Assembly: GCF_007830055.1 (NCBI RefSeq)
Contig: NZ_VLLE01000002.1
Location: 259,953 to 323,952 of the forward strand
DNA: 64,000 nt
Origin: Lacibacter cauensis
Lineage (GTDB): Bacteria > Bacteroidota > Bacteroidia > Chitinophagales > Chitinophagaceae
Reading direction: 5' to 3'
Positions 34,873 through 43,974 of the stretch are shown in pieces (the first letter of the stretch is position 1; the number at the start of each line of letters is the position of its first letter). The position numbers and the translations under genes were made by a program. The notes under the pieces were generated by a model. It ran no database searches and had not been told where the DNA came from. It saw only the letters and a list, made by a program, of their open reading frames with translations.

Positions 34873-36474
34873 ATGATTGCCCAACGTATCATGTTCAGCT
34901 GCATGGCAGTGCTGTTCGCTGTCTGCTCTTTTGCTCAAACACAGGTAGAGCAATGGGGAAGGTTTGAAACTGTTTTACATTACAAAGCAAACGGTAATGC
35001 ATTTACAGATGTTCGCTTAACTGCTACGTTCAGCAATGGCGATACTTCGATCAATGTATCCGGCTTTTACGACGGTGCCGATGTGTTCCGTATCCGTTTT
35101 ATGCCGCCGGCAACAGGCAACTGGTCGTATCAAACCAGCAGCAACATCCGTTTACTCAATAATCAAAAAGGAAGTTTTCAATGCATTCAACCCGCTGCTG
35201 CCAATCATGGCCCGGTGAAAGTGCACAAGCAATATCATTTCAGTTTTGCAGATGGTAAATTGTTTTATCCAGTTGGTACAACAGCTTATGCATGGAACCA
35301 CATGGGGCAGGCCTTGCAGCAACAAACACTGCAATCGTTAAAGCAAAGTGGTTTCAATAAACTACGTATGTGTGTATTTCCTAAAAACTACGATCTCGTT
35401 ATTGAAGAGCCGGAATTATTTCCGTACGAAGTGAAACAACAAGCAACTTCAAAAACAGATAAATGGGATCTTACCCGTTTCAATCCGGCTTTCTTTCGGC
35501 AACTCGAACAACAGATCGATGCATTGCAGCAACTGGGTATTGAAGTTGATCTCATCGTTTTCCATCCTTACGACAAAGGAAGGTGGGGGTTCGATGCCAT
35601 GGCGCAGGAGGCCAACTTCAGATATATTCATTACCTCACAGCCAGGTTAGCAGCGTTCAGGAATATCTGGTGGTCTGTTGCCAACGAGTGGGACTTAGTG
35701 AAACCAAAAACACATGATGATTGGGTGGCATTAACAAAAGAGATCAGTAAGAACGATCCATATAAACATCTTTTGTCGATACACGGAAGCACAGCTAAAT
35801 ATTTTGAATACTGGATGCCCGAGATCACACATGTGAGTGTGCAGGATGAAGCACCGGTGATGCATTGGGGGGCAGCTTCTATTTTGCGTAACGTCTATTA
35901 CAAACCTGTTGTGTATGATGAAGTGGGTTATGAAGGAAATCTGCAGCACCGTTGGGGACGATACAGTGCAGAAGAAATGACGTACTTGATGTGGATGGCA
36001 ACGATTGGTGGCACCTATGTAACGCATGGTGAAACCTATCGCTACAAAGATAATACTGATACCATCTTTTGGGCGAAAGGTGGAACATGGAAAGGTAAAA
36101 GCTGGATGCGTGCAGCATTTATGCGAAAGATATTGGAAGAAGGTGGTGGTCCATTGGAGCCTGCAGATATAAGTCGTGATATGCACACGGCAACTGCTGG
36201 TAAGGGTTATTACCTGTTGTATTTCGGTAAAGAGATCAATGAATATTGGGTGTTTAATCTGCCAACAAAAAACGGACAGTTTGAACGGGCAAAGCCTGGT
36301 GATCGGTTTAAAGCAGAGATCATCGACACATGGGAGATGACGGTAACACCTATTGCAGAAGAGTTTGTTTTGGGCGAACAAAACGATTACCGCTACTATG
36401 ATAAAGCGATGAAGAAGATAAAGCTGCCCATGAAACCTTATCTGGCCTTACGAATAACAGCAATCAAAAAATAA
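34873..36474 (+). CDS. Secreted DUF5060/DUF4038 glycoside hydrolase-like protein (candidate apiosidase)
   Basis: 533 residues. Signal peptide ending FAVCSFAQ; residues about 25-110 are a DUF5060 beta-sandwich (FETVLHYKANGNAFTDV); about 115-440 a DUF4038 TIM barrel with LFYPVGTTAYAWNHM, NKLRMCVFPKNYD, IVFHPYDKGRWGFD, IWWSVANEWDL (NE acid/base, about 277) and VVYDEVGYEGN (candidate nucleophile Glu, about 350); then a C-terminal beta domain. DUF4038 barrels include GH140, the beta-D-apiosidase family acting on rhamnogalacturonan II. Its position amid an isomerase, split transketolase and pentose importer supports an apiose-releasing role, but other arabinofuranosidase-like activities remain possible. 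Confidence 0.78.
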   Translation: MIAQRIMFSCMAVLFAVCSFAQTQVEQWGRFETVLHYKANGNAFTDVRLTATFSNGDTSINVSGFYDGADVFRIRFMPPATGNWSYQTSSNIRLLNNQKGSFQCIQPAAANHGPVKVHKQYHFSFADGKLFYPVGTTAYAWNHMGQALQQQTLQSLKQSGFNKLRMCVFPKNYDLVIEEPELFPYEVKQQATSKTDKWDLTRFNPAFFRQLEQQIDALQQLGIEVDLIVFHPYDKGRWGFDAMAQEANFRYIHYLTARLAAFRNIWWSVANEWDLVKPKTHDDWVALTKEISKNDPYKHLLSIHGSTAKYFEYWMPEITHVSVQDEAPVMHWGAASILRNVYYKPVVYDEVGYEGNLQHRWGRYSAEEMTYLMWMATIGGTYVTHGETYRYKDNTDTIFWAKGGTWKGKSWMRAAFMRKILEEGGGPLEPADISRDMHTATAGKGYYLLYFGKEINEYWVFNLPTKNGQFERAKPGDRFKAEIIDTWEMTVTPIAEEFVLGEQNDYRYYDKAMKKIKLPMKPYLALRITAIKK

Positions 36475-36505
36475 TCAACAATAACGATTCACATACGATT
36501 GCAAT

Positions 36506-37450
36506 ATGAAGCCCAAAAGCATTTTTTATTCAGTGATGGTGCTGCTGCTGTTTGTAGCTGCCTGTAATAACAAAACGGAGAAGACAGGTAGTAAACGCAT
36601 TGCCGTTGTTGTTTCAACACTCAACAATCCATGGTTTGTATTTCTAGCAGAAACGGCCGCAGCAAAAGCAAGGGCACTGGGTTATGAAGCAAGAATATTT
36701 GATTCGCAAAATAACACTGCACTTGAAAGTGATCATTTCGAAAATATTATCGTTGCAGGTTTTGATGCTATCCTGTTCAACTCAACTGATGCAGATGGTT
36801 CTGTTGCCAATGTGCAGAAAGCGAAGGATGCAGGTATTCCTGTTTTTTGCATGGACAGGGAGATCAATTCGCTCAATGCAGCTACTTCACAAATTTTAAG
36901 CGACAGTTATTCAGGGGCTGTTTCCATTGGTAAATACTTCACACAAGAATTAAATAAAAAAGGAGCATACGTGGAGTTGCTTGGTCTTGTTGGCGATAAT
37001 AACACATGGGCTCGTTCAAAAGGTTTTCACAGTGTGGTAGATCAATACAAAGGATTGAAGATGGTCGCTCAACAAAGTGCTGACTTCGACCGCAACAAAG
37101 CAATGGAAGTGATGGAATCGATCCTGCAGGCACATCCAAATATTGATGGCGTGTTTTGCGGGAATGATGCAATGGCCATGGGTGCATACCAGGCATTAGT
37201 GAATGCAGGTAAGGCCGATAAAGTAAAAGTGTTTGGTTTTGACGGGGCAGAAGATGCCATTGTTTCCATCGGCGAAAATAAAGTGGCAGCAACAGGAATG
37301 CAATTTCCGAAAGTAATGGCCGAAACGGCTGCTGCGTATGCAGATGAATATATTAAAGGCCGTAGAGATTTTCCGCAGAAAGTACCTGTGGCAGTTGAGC
37401 TCGTTACCAGCAGAAATATCAAAGACTATATCGCTTACGGTAAAAAATAA
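36506..37450 (+). CDS. Sugar ABC transporter substrate-binding lipoprotein
   Basis: 314 residues. Lipobox [10 protein letters not shown]: Cys 20 would carry the lipid anchor. Type I periplasmic binding protein of the ribose/xylose/AI-2 group (Peripla_BP_4): [72 protein letters not shown]. Captures a monosaccharide in the periplasm for the permease encoded at 39599. High-affinity sugar ABC importers are unusual in Bacteroidota, which mostly use TonB receptors and symporters. Confidence 0.92.
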   Translation: MKPKSIFYSVMVLLLFVAACNNKTEKTGSKRIAVVVSTLNNPWFVFLAETAAAKARALGYEARIFDSQNNTALESDHFENIIVAGFDAILFNSTDADGSVANVQKAKDAGIPVFCMDREINSLNAATSQILSDSYSGAVSIGKYFTQELNKKGAYVELLGLVGDNNTWARSKGFHSVVDQYKGLKMVAQQSADFDRNKAMEVMESILQAHPNIDGVFCGNDAMAMGAYQALVNAGKADKVKVFGFDGAEDAIVSIGENKVAATGMQFPKVMAETAAAYADEYIKGRRDFPQKVPVAVELVTSRNIKDYIAYGKK

Positions 37451-37455
37451 GATAC

Positions 37456-38085
37456 GTGAAAAAATACCTGAAATATATCATCACCATTGCAGCAGTTGGA
37501 TTACTAGCCTACAAATCGGTTTACTTTAAAAAGCTGAGTGAAGTAAAGGCGAAAACAGCAACTGCATTTGATGCAGCAGGCTTTACACAAAAAATCTGGA
37601 GCGAACAATTGAATACAAAGCTCGACAGCGCTATTGAATTAACTACATTGATCAAAGCCATTGAAGCTGCACCTGCAGATGCATTCAACAGGCATACCAA
37701 TGCCTTGGCGATTGGTAACTATCGTAATGCTATGGTAAAGCTGAATGCGGAAGTGAAGCAGGTAAATGAAGATGACGTTCTTGTGCAATTGCCTTTTGCT
37801 GATTCGATGCTGACTGTAAAAGTTGCTACGGAATTTGTGTATGGCAATGCCATTCGTGATGCATCAAGATTAGTGGATGTAAAAGATTTTCCCAATACCA
37901 ATGATCTGAACAGCATTTCTGAAGAACTGAACAAAACTGTTCGTACGACAATATTGAAGCCATTCAAACAAGCTGTGAAAGCAGGCGATAAAGTGGTGGT
38001 TACCGGGGCAATTGAAATCAACAAAGCACATCTTAACTGGAGTGAGCCGGAAATAATTCCTGTTCGTCTGCAAATTGTAAACTGA
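37456..38085 (+). CDS. DUF2291 family membrane-anchored protein
   Basis: 209 residues from a GTG at 37456. One N-terminal membrane anchor (YIITIAAVGLLAYKSVYF), then a periplasmic domain (FNRHTNALAIGNYRNAMVK; VVVTGAIEINKAHLNW) typical of DUF2291. Genes of this family are usually found beside pentose ABC importers, as here, between the binding protein (5 bases upstream) and the ATPase (1-base overlap). Role unknown, perhaps an accessory of the transporter. Confidence 0.85.
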   Translation: MKKYLKYIITIAAVGLLAYKSVYFKKLSEVKAKTATAFDAAGFTQKIWSEQLNTKLDSAIELTTLIKAIEAAPADAFNRHTNALAIGNYRNAMVKLNAEVKQVNEDDVLVQLPFADSMLTVKVATEFVYGNAIRDASRLVDVKDFPNTNDLNSISEELNKTVRTTILKPFKQAVKAGDKVVVTGAIEINKAHLNWSEPEIIPVRLQIVN

Positions 38086-39602
38086 TGTTGGTTGCAAAAA
38101 ACATATCGAAAAAGTTTTCGGGTGTAACGGCCTTGTCGAATGTGAACCTGGAGTTGCGTCCCGGCAAAGTAAATGCGATCATTGGTGAGAATGGTGCAGG
38201 CAAATCCACGCTCATGAAAATCCTTTCCGGCGTACATACACAGTACGAAGGCGAAATTGTTTTCAAAGATAAAGTGGTGAAGTTTACCAATACCAAAGAG
38301 GCGGAAGAAGCAGGCATTGCTATTATTCACCAGGAGTTAAATCTTGTTCCTTATTTATCTGTTGCCGAAAATATTTTTCTTGGTCGTGAGTTGATCAACT
38401 GGCTCAATATGGTGGACAGAAAACAGATGCGTGAAAAAGCAAACGCATTGCTGCAACGCCTCAACCTGAATATCGATCCCGATACAAAAATTGCAGAACT
38501 GAAAGTTGGTCAGCAGCAGTTGGTGGAAATTGCAAAAGCATTGTACACAAATGCAGAAGTGATCATTATGGATGAACCCACTTCGGCCATCAGCGATAAG
38601 GAAGTGGAGCAGCTGTTTGCCATCATCAACCAGTTAAAAGCAGACGGGAAAACCATCGCTTATATTTCGCACAAACTGAAAGAGCTGTTTTCCATAGCCG
38701 ATCGATTTGTTGTACTGCGAGATGGCACTACCGTTGATGCAGGTGATATGAACAGCGTTACACAAGACGAACTGATACAAAAAATGACGGGTCGCCAACT
38801 CAATTTGCAGAAGAGTGGTAAACTCATCAGCAATGCAGAAGAATTAATGACGGTAAAAAATATCAGCCTCAAACATCCCTTGCTGCGTTTTACCAATATT
38901 CTTACCAATGTTTCTTTTACGTTGCATAAAGGAGAGATACTTGGTGTGTATGGTTTAATGGGTGCAGGGCGTACCGAATTGATGGAATGTATTTTCGGCT
39001 TGCATCCGAAGAATTCATCAGGAGAAATAAAGATGAAAGGTAAAAGCTGCAAAATAAAAACACCTGCCGATGCCATTGCTGCAGGCATTGCGTTGGTGCC
39101 CGAAGATCGTAAACTGCACGGGCTTATCCTCAACCAGAACATCAAAACAAATATCAGCTTAACGGTTTTGAAGCAGATCGAGAAGTGGGGATTGCTGTTG
39201 AGTACGAAGAAAGAAAAAAACTTAGCCGATAATTATATCAGCCGCCTTGCCATAAAAACATCATCGGATAAAAACCTGGCAAAGAATCTCAGCGGTGGCA
39301 ATCAACAAAAAATTGTATTGGCGAAATGGCTGGCTACACATCCGCAGATTTTATTGCTTGACGAACCTACACGTGGTATTGACATCAATGCCAAAGCAGA
39401 GATTTATAAACTGATGAAAACATTGGCCGATGAAGGTATGGGTATCATCATGGTATCGTCTGAATTGCCGGAAATACTCGCCGTATCGGATCGTGTATTA
39501 GTGATGTGCGAAGGCGAACTCACCGCATCCATACCTATTGATGAGGCAACCGAAGCTGGAATATTGACATACGCCATCTACAAAAACGAACTAACAGCAT
39601 GA
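38085..39602 (+). CDS. Sugar ABC transporter ATP-binding protein (RbsA/XylG-like)
   Basis: 505 residues, two nucleotide-binding domains in one chain. Domain 1: Walker A GENGAGKSTLMKIL (about 36), signature LKVGQQQLVEIAKAL, Walker B VIIMDEPTSAIS. Domain 2: degenerate Walker A YGLMGAGRTELME (about 290), signature LSGGNQQKIVLAKWLA, Walker B ILLLDEPTRGID. The degenerate second loop is normal for RbsA-type proteins. The start ATG overlaps the DUF2291 stop (TGATG) and its stop overlaps the permease start (ATGA), so the three are translationally coupled. Confidence 0.96.
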   Translation: MLVAKNISKKFSGVTALSNVNLELRPGKVNAIIGENGAGKSTLMKILSGVHTQYEGEIVFKDKVVKFTNTKEAEEAGIAIIHQELNLVPYLSVAENIFLGRELINWLNMVDRKQMREKANALLQRLNLNIDPDTKIAELKVGQQQLVEIAKALYTNAEVIIMDEPTSAISDKEVEQLFAIINQLKADGKTIAYISHKLKELFSIADRFVVLRDGTTVDAGDMNSVTQDELIQKMTGRQLNLQKSGKLISNAEELMTVKNISLKHPLLRFTNILTNVSFTLHKGEILGVYGLMGAGRTELMECIFGLHPKNSSGEIKMKGKSCKIKTPADAIAAGIALVPEDRKLHGLILNQNIKTNISLTVLKQIEKWGLLLSTKKEKNLADNYISRLAIKTSSDKNLAKNLSGGNQQKIVLAKWLATHPQILLLDEPTRGIDINAKAEIYKLMKTLADEGMGIIMVSSELPEILAVSDRVLVMCEGELTASIPIDEATEAGILTYAIYKNELTA

Positions 39603-40579
39603 TAGCTCAACTCAAGATCGGATCTGATACGCTTAAACGGTTTCAATCGCTCATTGCCTTGCTCATTCTGTGCACGATTCTGAGCTTTATGACCGATAAA
39701 TTCTTTACAGCTGATAATGGCTTAAACGTTTTACGCCAGATAGCTGTGAACATTTGTATTGCTACAGGTATGACGCTGATTGTACTTACAGCAGGTATTG
39801 ATCTGTCTGTTGGTTCGGTGTTAGCTTTGTGCGGAGCAGTTACAGTAGGTTTGCTGCGAAACGGTGTTGAAATCCCCGCAGGCGATTTATTTGTTGGCTT
39901 TACATTGTTAGGTGCTATTCTTGGTGGATTACTTTGCGGCTGGCTGCTTGGTTGGTTCAATGGCTTTGCTATTACAAAGTTTAATGTGCCGCCGTTTGTT
40001 GCAACGCTTGCCATGCTTACCATTGCAAGAGGGTTTACCATGTTGTACACAAAAGGTCATCCCATCAGTAACCTCGGAAAAGAATTTGCATTTATTGGTT
40101 CGGGTTCTTTCCTGGGTATTCCTGTTCCGGTATGGATCGCAGCTATTGTTGTATTGCTTGCTGTTTTCATTACGCAGAAAACAAAAATGGGTCGTTACAT
40201 TTATGCTATTGGCGGTAACGAACAGGCGGCCAAACTATCAGGCATCAATATCAACAGAGTAAAAATTACCGTGTATTCCTTTGCAGGTGCATTGGCTGCA
40301 TTAGGCGGAATTATTGTTACAGCACGTTTGGATTCTGCTCAACCCAATGCGGGCATGAGTTACGAACTTGATGCCATTGCAGCAGTGGTGATTGGTGGTA
40401 CATCGTTAAGCGGTGGCAAAGGAAGTGTGTGGGGCACCGTTATGGGCGCAGTTATTATTGGTGTGCTCAACAATGGCTTGGTGTTGCTAAATGTATCTCC
40501 GTTCTGGCAGCAGGTAGTAAAAGGTGGGGTGATTTTGTTAGCGGTGATCATTGATAAAGCCGGAGAGAGGAGGGATTGA
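39599..40579 (+). CDS. Sugar ABC transporter permease (RbsC/XylH-like)
   Basis: 326 residues with about eight to ten membrane helices. Family motifs: VNICIATGMTLIVLTAGIDLSVGSVLALCGA, in part GMTLIVLTAGIDLSVG (about 60), FNVPPFVATLAMLTIARG, the EAA-like AIGGNEQAAKLSGININ loop (about 205), and AAVVIGGTSLSGGKGSVWGT. Forms the inner-membrane channel of the pentose-type importer. Overlaps the ATPase gene by four bases. Confidence 0.96.
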   Translation: MIAQLKIGSDTLKRFQSLIALLILCTILSFMTDKFFTADNGLNVLRQIAVNICIATGMTLIVLTAGIDLSVGSVLALCGAVTVGLLRNGVEIPAGDLFVGFTLLGAILGGLLCGWLLGWFNGFAITKFNVPPFVATLAMLTIARGFTMLYTKGHPISNLGKEFAFIGSGSFLGIPVPVWIAAIVVLLAVFITQKTKMGRYIYAIGGNEQAAKLSGININRVKITVYSFAGALAALGGIIVTARLDSAQPNAGMSYELDAIAAVVIGGTSLSGGKGSVWGTVMGAVIIGVLNNGLVLLNVSPFWQQVVKGGVILLAVIIDKAGERRD

Positions 40580-40602
40580 TTTGACAAATACAATAATAGT
40601 GT

Positions 40603-40672
40603 CGCACAGATAACACCGATTTGCACAGTATGAAAATCTGGATTCATCTGCGCAATCTGTGAGGAAAAATAA
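40603..40672. repeat. CTGTGAG dispersed repeat before the FGGY kinase gene
   Basis: CGCACAGATAACACCGAT, then ATTCATCTGCGCAATCTGTGAG in part ATCTGCGCAATCTGTGAG, then GAAAAATAAAAA directly before the ATG at 40676. Related to 33799-33860 and 53662-53722. Confidence 0.6.
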
Positions 40673-40675
40673 AAA

Positions 40676-42160
40676 ATGGCTATGAAATTTATACTTGCAA
40701 TTGATCAGGGAACCAGCTCTACCAAATCACTCATCTTCGATGAACAAGGACAGGCTGTTGCCAAAGGTTCCGAAAATTTACATACGCATTATTTCGGCGA
40801 TGGTTTTGTTGAACAGGAACCGGAAGTCATCTATCAAAATGTATTGGCTTCGGTTGCAAAATGTTTGCAGGACTTTACAGGCAAAGGTCATGAGACAACT
40901 GCAATTACAGGCATTGGTATTTCCAACCAGCGGGAAACATTTGTAGTGTGGGATAAAAGCGGAAAGCCATTGCATAACGCCGTGGTATGGCAATGCAAAC
41001 GTTCGGTGCAGATTTGTGAAGAGCTGAAACAACAAGGTTTGTCTCAACTGGTGAATGCGAAAACAGGTCTGGTGATCGACCCTTATTTCTCAGCAACCAA
41101 ACTCATCTGGCTTAATCAGAATAACGAAGCTGTAAAGAATGCTATTGCAAAAGGCGAAGCCTGTTTCGGCACAGTTGATACCTGGTTGTTGTACAAAATG
41201 ACCAATGGAAAAAGCTATGCAACTGATTATACCAATGCATCAAGAACCTTGCTGTTCAATCTGCATTCACTTGAGTGGGATGAAGAGCTGATCAATGCAT
41301 TCGGTTTAACAGGAATACAACTGCCGGAAGTAGAATCATCTGCTGCAGTATTTGGTGAAACAACATTGGGTGGGTTGTTTGCACAGCCTGTTCCCGTTGC
41401 AGCTATGATCGGCGATTCGCATGCAGCAGCATTTGGCGAAGGTTGTTTTGAAGCTGGTACAGCCAAGGCAACTTTGGGTACGGGCTGCAGTATTCTCATG
41501 AACATTGGTGATAAACCGGTGCAATCGAAAAACGGAATGGTCACTACTATTTGCTGGAGTATCGATGGACGTATTGATTACGCATTGGAAGGCGTAATCG
41601 TAAGCTGCGGTGCAACCATCGAGTGGTTAAAGAATGAACTGAGCTTATTTGGCGACAGTAAAGAAACAGAAGCCATGGCAACAGCTGTTGCTGATAATGG
41701 TGGCGTGTACCTTATTCCGGCCTTCAGCGGATTAGGTTCACCACATTGGCAAATGGATCGTAAAGCGTCCATCGAGGGCATTAGTTTCGGTACAACAAAA
41801 AATCATATCGTAAGAGCAGCACTGGAATCAATTCCTTACCAAATAAAAGATGTGATGAGTGCTATGCAAGCCGATGCAACAGTGAATTTAAAAAGCATCA
41901 ACATCAACGGTGGAATTTCAGGAAATCGTTTTGTGATGCAAATGATTGCCGATCTGCTGCAGATTAATATTACCCGTTCGGCAGTAGCCGATGCATCTGC
42001 ATTGGGGGCTGCTTTTTTAGCCGGACTCGGAACCGGGCTGTTCAACGGTCTTGATAGGTTGAAAGCGTCTATCGCTGTTGATACAACCTATCAACCCAAC
42101 GCCGAAACAAAATTGCAGGACTTTTATCAGCAATGGCAAACGATCATTCAGCATTCCTGA
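40676..42160 (+). CDS. FGGY family carbohydrate kinase (candidate apulose kinase)
   Basis: 494 residues. Phosphorylates a sugar with ATP. Seen: phosphate-1 motif ILAIDQGTSSTKSLIFDEQG (N-terminus), GISNQRETFVVWDK and VWQCKR (glycerol kinase/xylulokinase-like), GDSHAAAFGEGCFEAGTAKATLGTGCS in part GTAKATLGTGCSILMN, and the FGGY signature region NINGGISGNRFVMQMIADLL with ADASALGAAFLAGLGTG. Sequence looks between glycerol kinase and xylulokinase. As last gene of the isomerase block it likely acts on the ketose made by the isomerase. Substrate not proven. Confidence 0.88.
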   Translation: MAMKFILAIDQGTSSTKSLIFDEQGQAVAKGSENLHTHYFGDGFVEQEPEVIYQNVLASVAKCLQDFTGKGHETTAITGIGISNQRETFVVWDKSGKPLHNAVVWQCKRSVQICEELKQQGLSQLVNAKTGLVIDPYFSATKLIWLNQNNEAVKNAIAKGEACFGTVDTWLLYKMTNGKSYATDYTNASRTLLFNLHSLEWDEELINAFGLTGIQLPEVESSAAVFGETTLGGLFAQPVPVAAMIGDSHAAAFGEGCFEAGTAKATLGTGCSILMNIGDKPVQSKNGMVTTICWSIDGRIDYALEGVIVSCGATIEWLKNELSLFGDSKETEAMATAVADNGGVYLIPAFSGLGSPHWQMDRKASIEGISFGTTKNHIVRAALESIPYQIKDVMSAMQADATVNLKSININGGISGNRFVMQMIADLLQINITRSAVADASALGAAFLAGLGTGLFNGLDRLKASIAVDTTYQPNAETKLQDFYQQWQTIIQHS

Positions 42161-42170
42161 TACGCCTCGC

Positions 42171-42356
42171 TTAATCCTTCAACACAAACTCCCTGTTTGC
42201 TGTCTTAACCAGTCGGATTGCCTTCGTATTCCTGTCTGTTGGAAAATAATCCATCAAATCAGTAAAACCTTCCATTGAACGCCCCGACGGCCTGTTATAC
42301 CTTGAACTTCGGAATAAACAGTCGGATTCGGCATAAGAACCATCTGTTTGATGCAT
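42171..42356 (-). CDS. Small doubtful open reading frame, possible gene remnant
   Basis: 61 codons on the minus strand in the 216-base gap between the kinase and MaoC genes. The product (MHQTDGSYAESDCLF..., ending TANREFVLKD) has balanced composition and could be the tail of a larger protein, but I recognise no family and no promoter. It may equally be chance. Otherwise this gap holds the upstream region of the MaoC gene; I see no clear promoter or terminator. Confidence 0.25.
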   Translation of the reverse strand: MHQTDGSYAESDCLFRSSRYNRPSGRSMEGFTDLMDYFPTDRNTKAIRLVKTANREFVLKD

Positions 42357-42376
42357 AAAACTGATTGCAGCCAGCT

Positions 42377-42820
42377 ATGTTTATACAGAAGTATTTCGAG
42401 GAGTTTCAATTAAACGATGTTCGCCAAACCAAGGGTCGAACCATCACCGAAACCGATATTGTGATTCACGCCGGTCAGTCAGGCGATTTCTTTCCCCATC
42501 ATATGGATGAAGAGTGGTGCAAAAGCCAGCCGTTTAAAAAGCGCATTGCACATGGCACCCTCATTTTTACAGTAGCCATTGGTTTAACCGCCGATTTTGT
42601 AAACGAGGTAAGCATGACCTATGGTTACGAACGGTTACGATTTATTAAACCTGTATTTATTAACGATACCATTAAGGTAACGGTAACCATAAAAGATTTG
42701 AAAGACCACAAAAAGCCGGAGTACGGTTTAGTAACGGAGTTAGTGGAATGTTTTAACCAGCACAACGAATTGGTGATGTTGTGCGAACATATTCTCATGG
42801 TTAAAAAAGGAAACAGTTAA
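42377..42820 (+). CDS. MaoC-like hot-dog dehydratase/hydratase
   Basis: 147 residues from the ATG at 42377 ([14 protein letters not shown]); an upstream TTG at 42365 is less likely. Single hot-dog fold with the R-hydratase active-site pattern: [28 protein letters not shown] (D and H in [12 protein letters not shown], about 40) and [15 protein letters not shown]. Such enzymes add or remove water on acyl-CoA thioesters. Next gene starts after 2 bases. With two CoA-transferases in the same operon it likely handles a CoA ester of the pathway's acid; the substrate is unknown. Confidence 0.88.
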   Translation: MFIQKYFEEFQLNDVRQTKGRTITETDIVIHAGQSGDFFPHHMDEEWCKSQPFKKRIAHGTLIFTVAIGLTADFVNEVSMTYGYERLRFIKPVFINDTIKVTVTIKDLKDHKKPEYGLVTELVECFNQHNELVMLCEHILMVKKGNS

Positions 42821-42822
42821 GA

Positions 42823-43974
42823 ATGGAACGAATTATTCTGAATGGTATTACATGGGGACACAGCAGGGGTATAACGCCTCTGCTTGCTGTTTCCCAACGT
42901 TATTCCGAATTACACCCCAATGTGGAGATACACTGGAAAAAACGTACACTCCAGGAGTTTGCTGATTTTCCGATTGAAGAATTGACGAAGGAATATGATC
43001 TGCTCATCATCGATCATCCCTGGGTGGGCTGTGCCGATGCCACAAATTGTGTTCTGCCGCTGAACGAATATTTATCAGATATTTATTTAAGAGATCAACA
43101 GGAAAATTCTGTTGGTCTTTCGCATAACAGCTACAACTACAACAATAAACAATGGGCCTTGGCCATTGATGCAGCAACACCCGCAGCCAGTTACCGGAAA
43201 GATTTGTTGAATGATGTGCCGCAAACATGGAGCGATGTGCTGTCGTTAGCGAACGAAGGAAAAGTAGCAGTACCTGCTATTCCTATCGATCTGCTCATGA
43301 ACTTTTATACGTTTTGTATTGCACATGGTACAGAGCCTTTTCAGAGTGAAGAGGAGGTGATTGATGCAGCAACAGGCATCCTTGCCATTGAAACCATGAA
43401 GGAGTTGTACAGTGTGGTAGATGAAAAGATGTTCAGCTGTAACCCTATTGCAGTGGCAGAGTTAATGAGTACAACCAACGATTATGTCTATTGTCCGTTT
43501 GCGTATGGTTATTCTAATTATGCACGCAAAGGATATGCACCACATTTATTGCATTATGCCGATGTGGTTACGTTCAACGAAAAAAAACTGCGGACAACAA
43601 TTGGCGGAACAGGGCTTTCTGTTTCTGCCTTTGGTAAGCACAAAGATGTAGCGGTAGATTTTGCTGCGATGGTTGTATCGGGCGAATGTCAAAGTACCAT
43701 GTATGTGCAACACGGCGGCCAACCAGGTCATCGCAGTGCATGGACAGATCCGACAGCCAATCATTTAACCAATTACTTTTTTACGCAGGTGTTACCGGTA
43801 ATGGAGAATGGGTATATGCGTCCACGTTACAATGGTTATCTGCATTTTCAGGATCATGCAGGCGATCCCTTGCAGCATTGTTTGCTGCACGATACCGATC
43901 CGCAAAAAGCACTCGATGCTATGAACACTATTTACGAACAGAGTTTAGCTAAACAAACAGCTTTCACCGCATGA
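42823..43974 (+). CDS. Solute-binding-protein-fold protein without signal peptide
   Basis: 383 residues. It resembles family 1 extracellular solute-binding proteins: NGITWGHSRGITPLLAVSQR, YDLLIIDHPWVGCAD, LNEYLSDIYLRDQQ, WALAIDAATPAASYRKDLL, PQTWSDVLSLANEGK, QHGGQPGHRSAWTD. Yet the N-terminus (MERIILNGITWGHSRG) goes straight into the first beta strand, with no signal peptide, no lipobox and no membrane segment; no upstream in-frame start exists because MaoC ends 2 bases before. No permease or ATPase is adjacent. It may be a cytoplasmic binding protein or an enzyme on this fold, as in MqnA, MqnD and porphobilinogen deaminase. Its stop overlaps the next start by 4 bases. Confidence 0.8.
   Translation: MERIILNGITWGHSRGITPLLAVSQRYSELHPNVEIHWKKRTLQEFADFPIEELTKEYDLLIIDHPWVGCADATNCVLPLNEYLSDIYLRDQQENSVGLSHNSYNYNNKQWALAIDAATPAASYRKDLLNDVPQTWSDVLSLANEGKVAVPAIPIDLLMNFYTFCIAHGTEPFQSEEEVIDAATGILAIETMKELYSVVDEKMFSCNPIAVAELMSTTNDYVYCPFAYGYSNYARKGYAPHLLHYADVVTFNEKKLRTTIGGTGLSVSAFGKHKDVAVDFAAMVVSGECQSTMYVQHGGQPGHRSAWTDPTANHLTNYFFTQVLPVMENGYMRPRYNGYLHFQDHAGDPLQHCLLHDTDPQKALDAMNTIYEQSLAKQTAFTA

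Noticed and set aside
35731-36381. 216-codon minus-strand frame inside the DUF4038 gene
   Set aside because: His/Cys/Phe-rich composition with no domain; the plus-strand protein has clear motifs across the whole region.
36506-40579. ABC importer as the partner of the signal-less binding protein at 42823
   Set aside because: The importer is of the ribose/xylose type with its own binding lipoprotein; the 42823 protein resembles the MalE type, which pairs with a different permease class.
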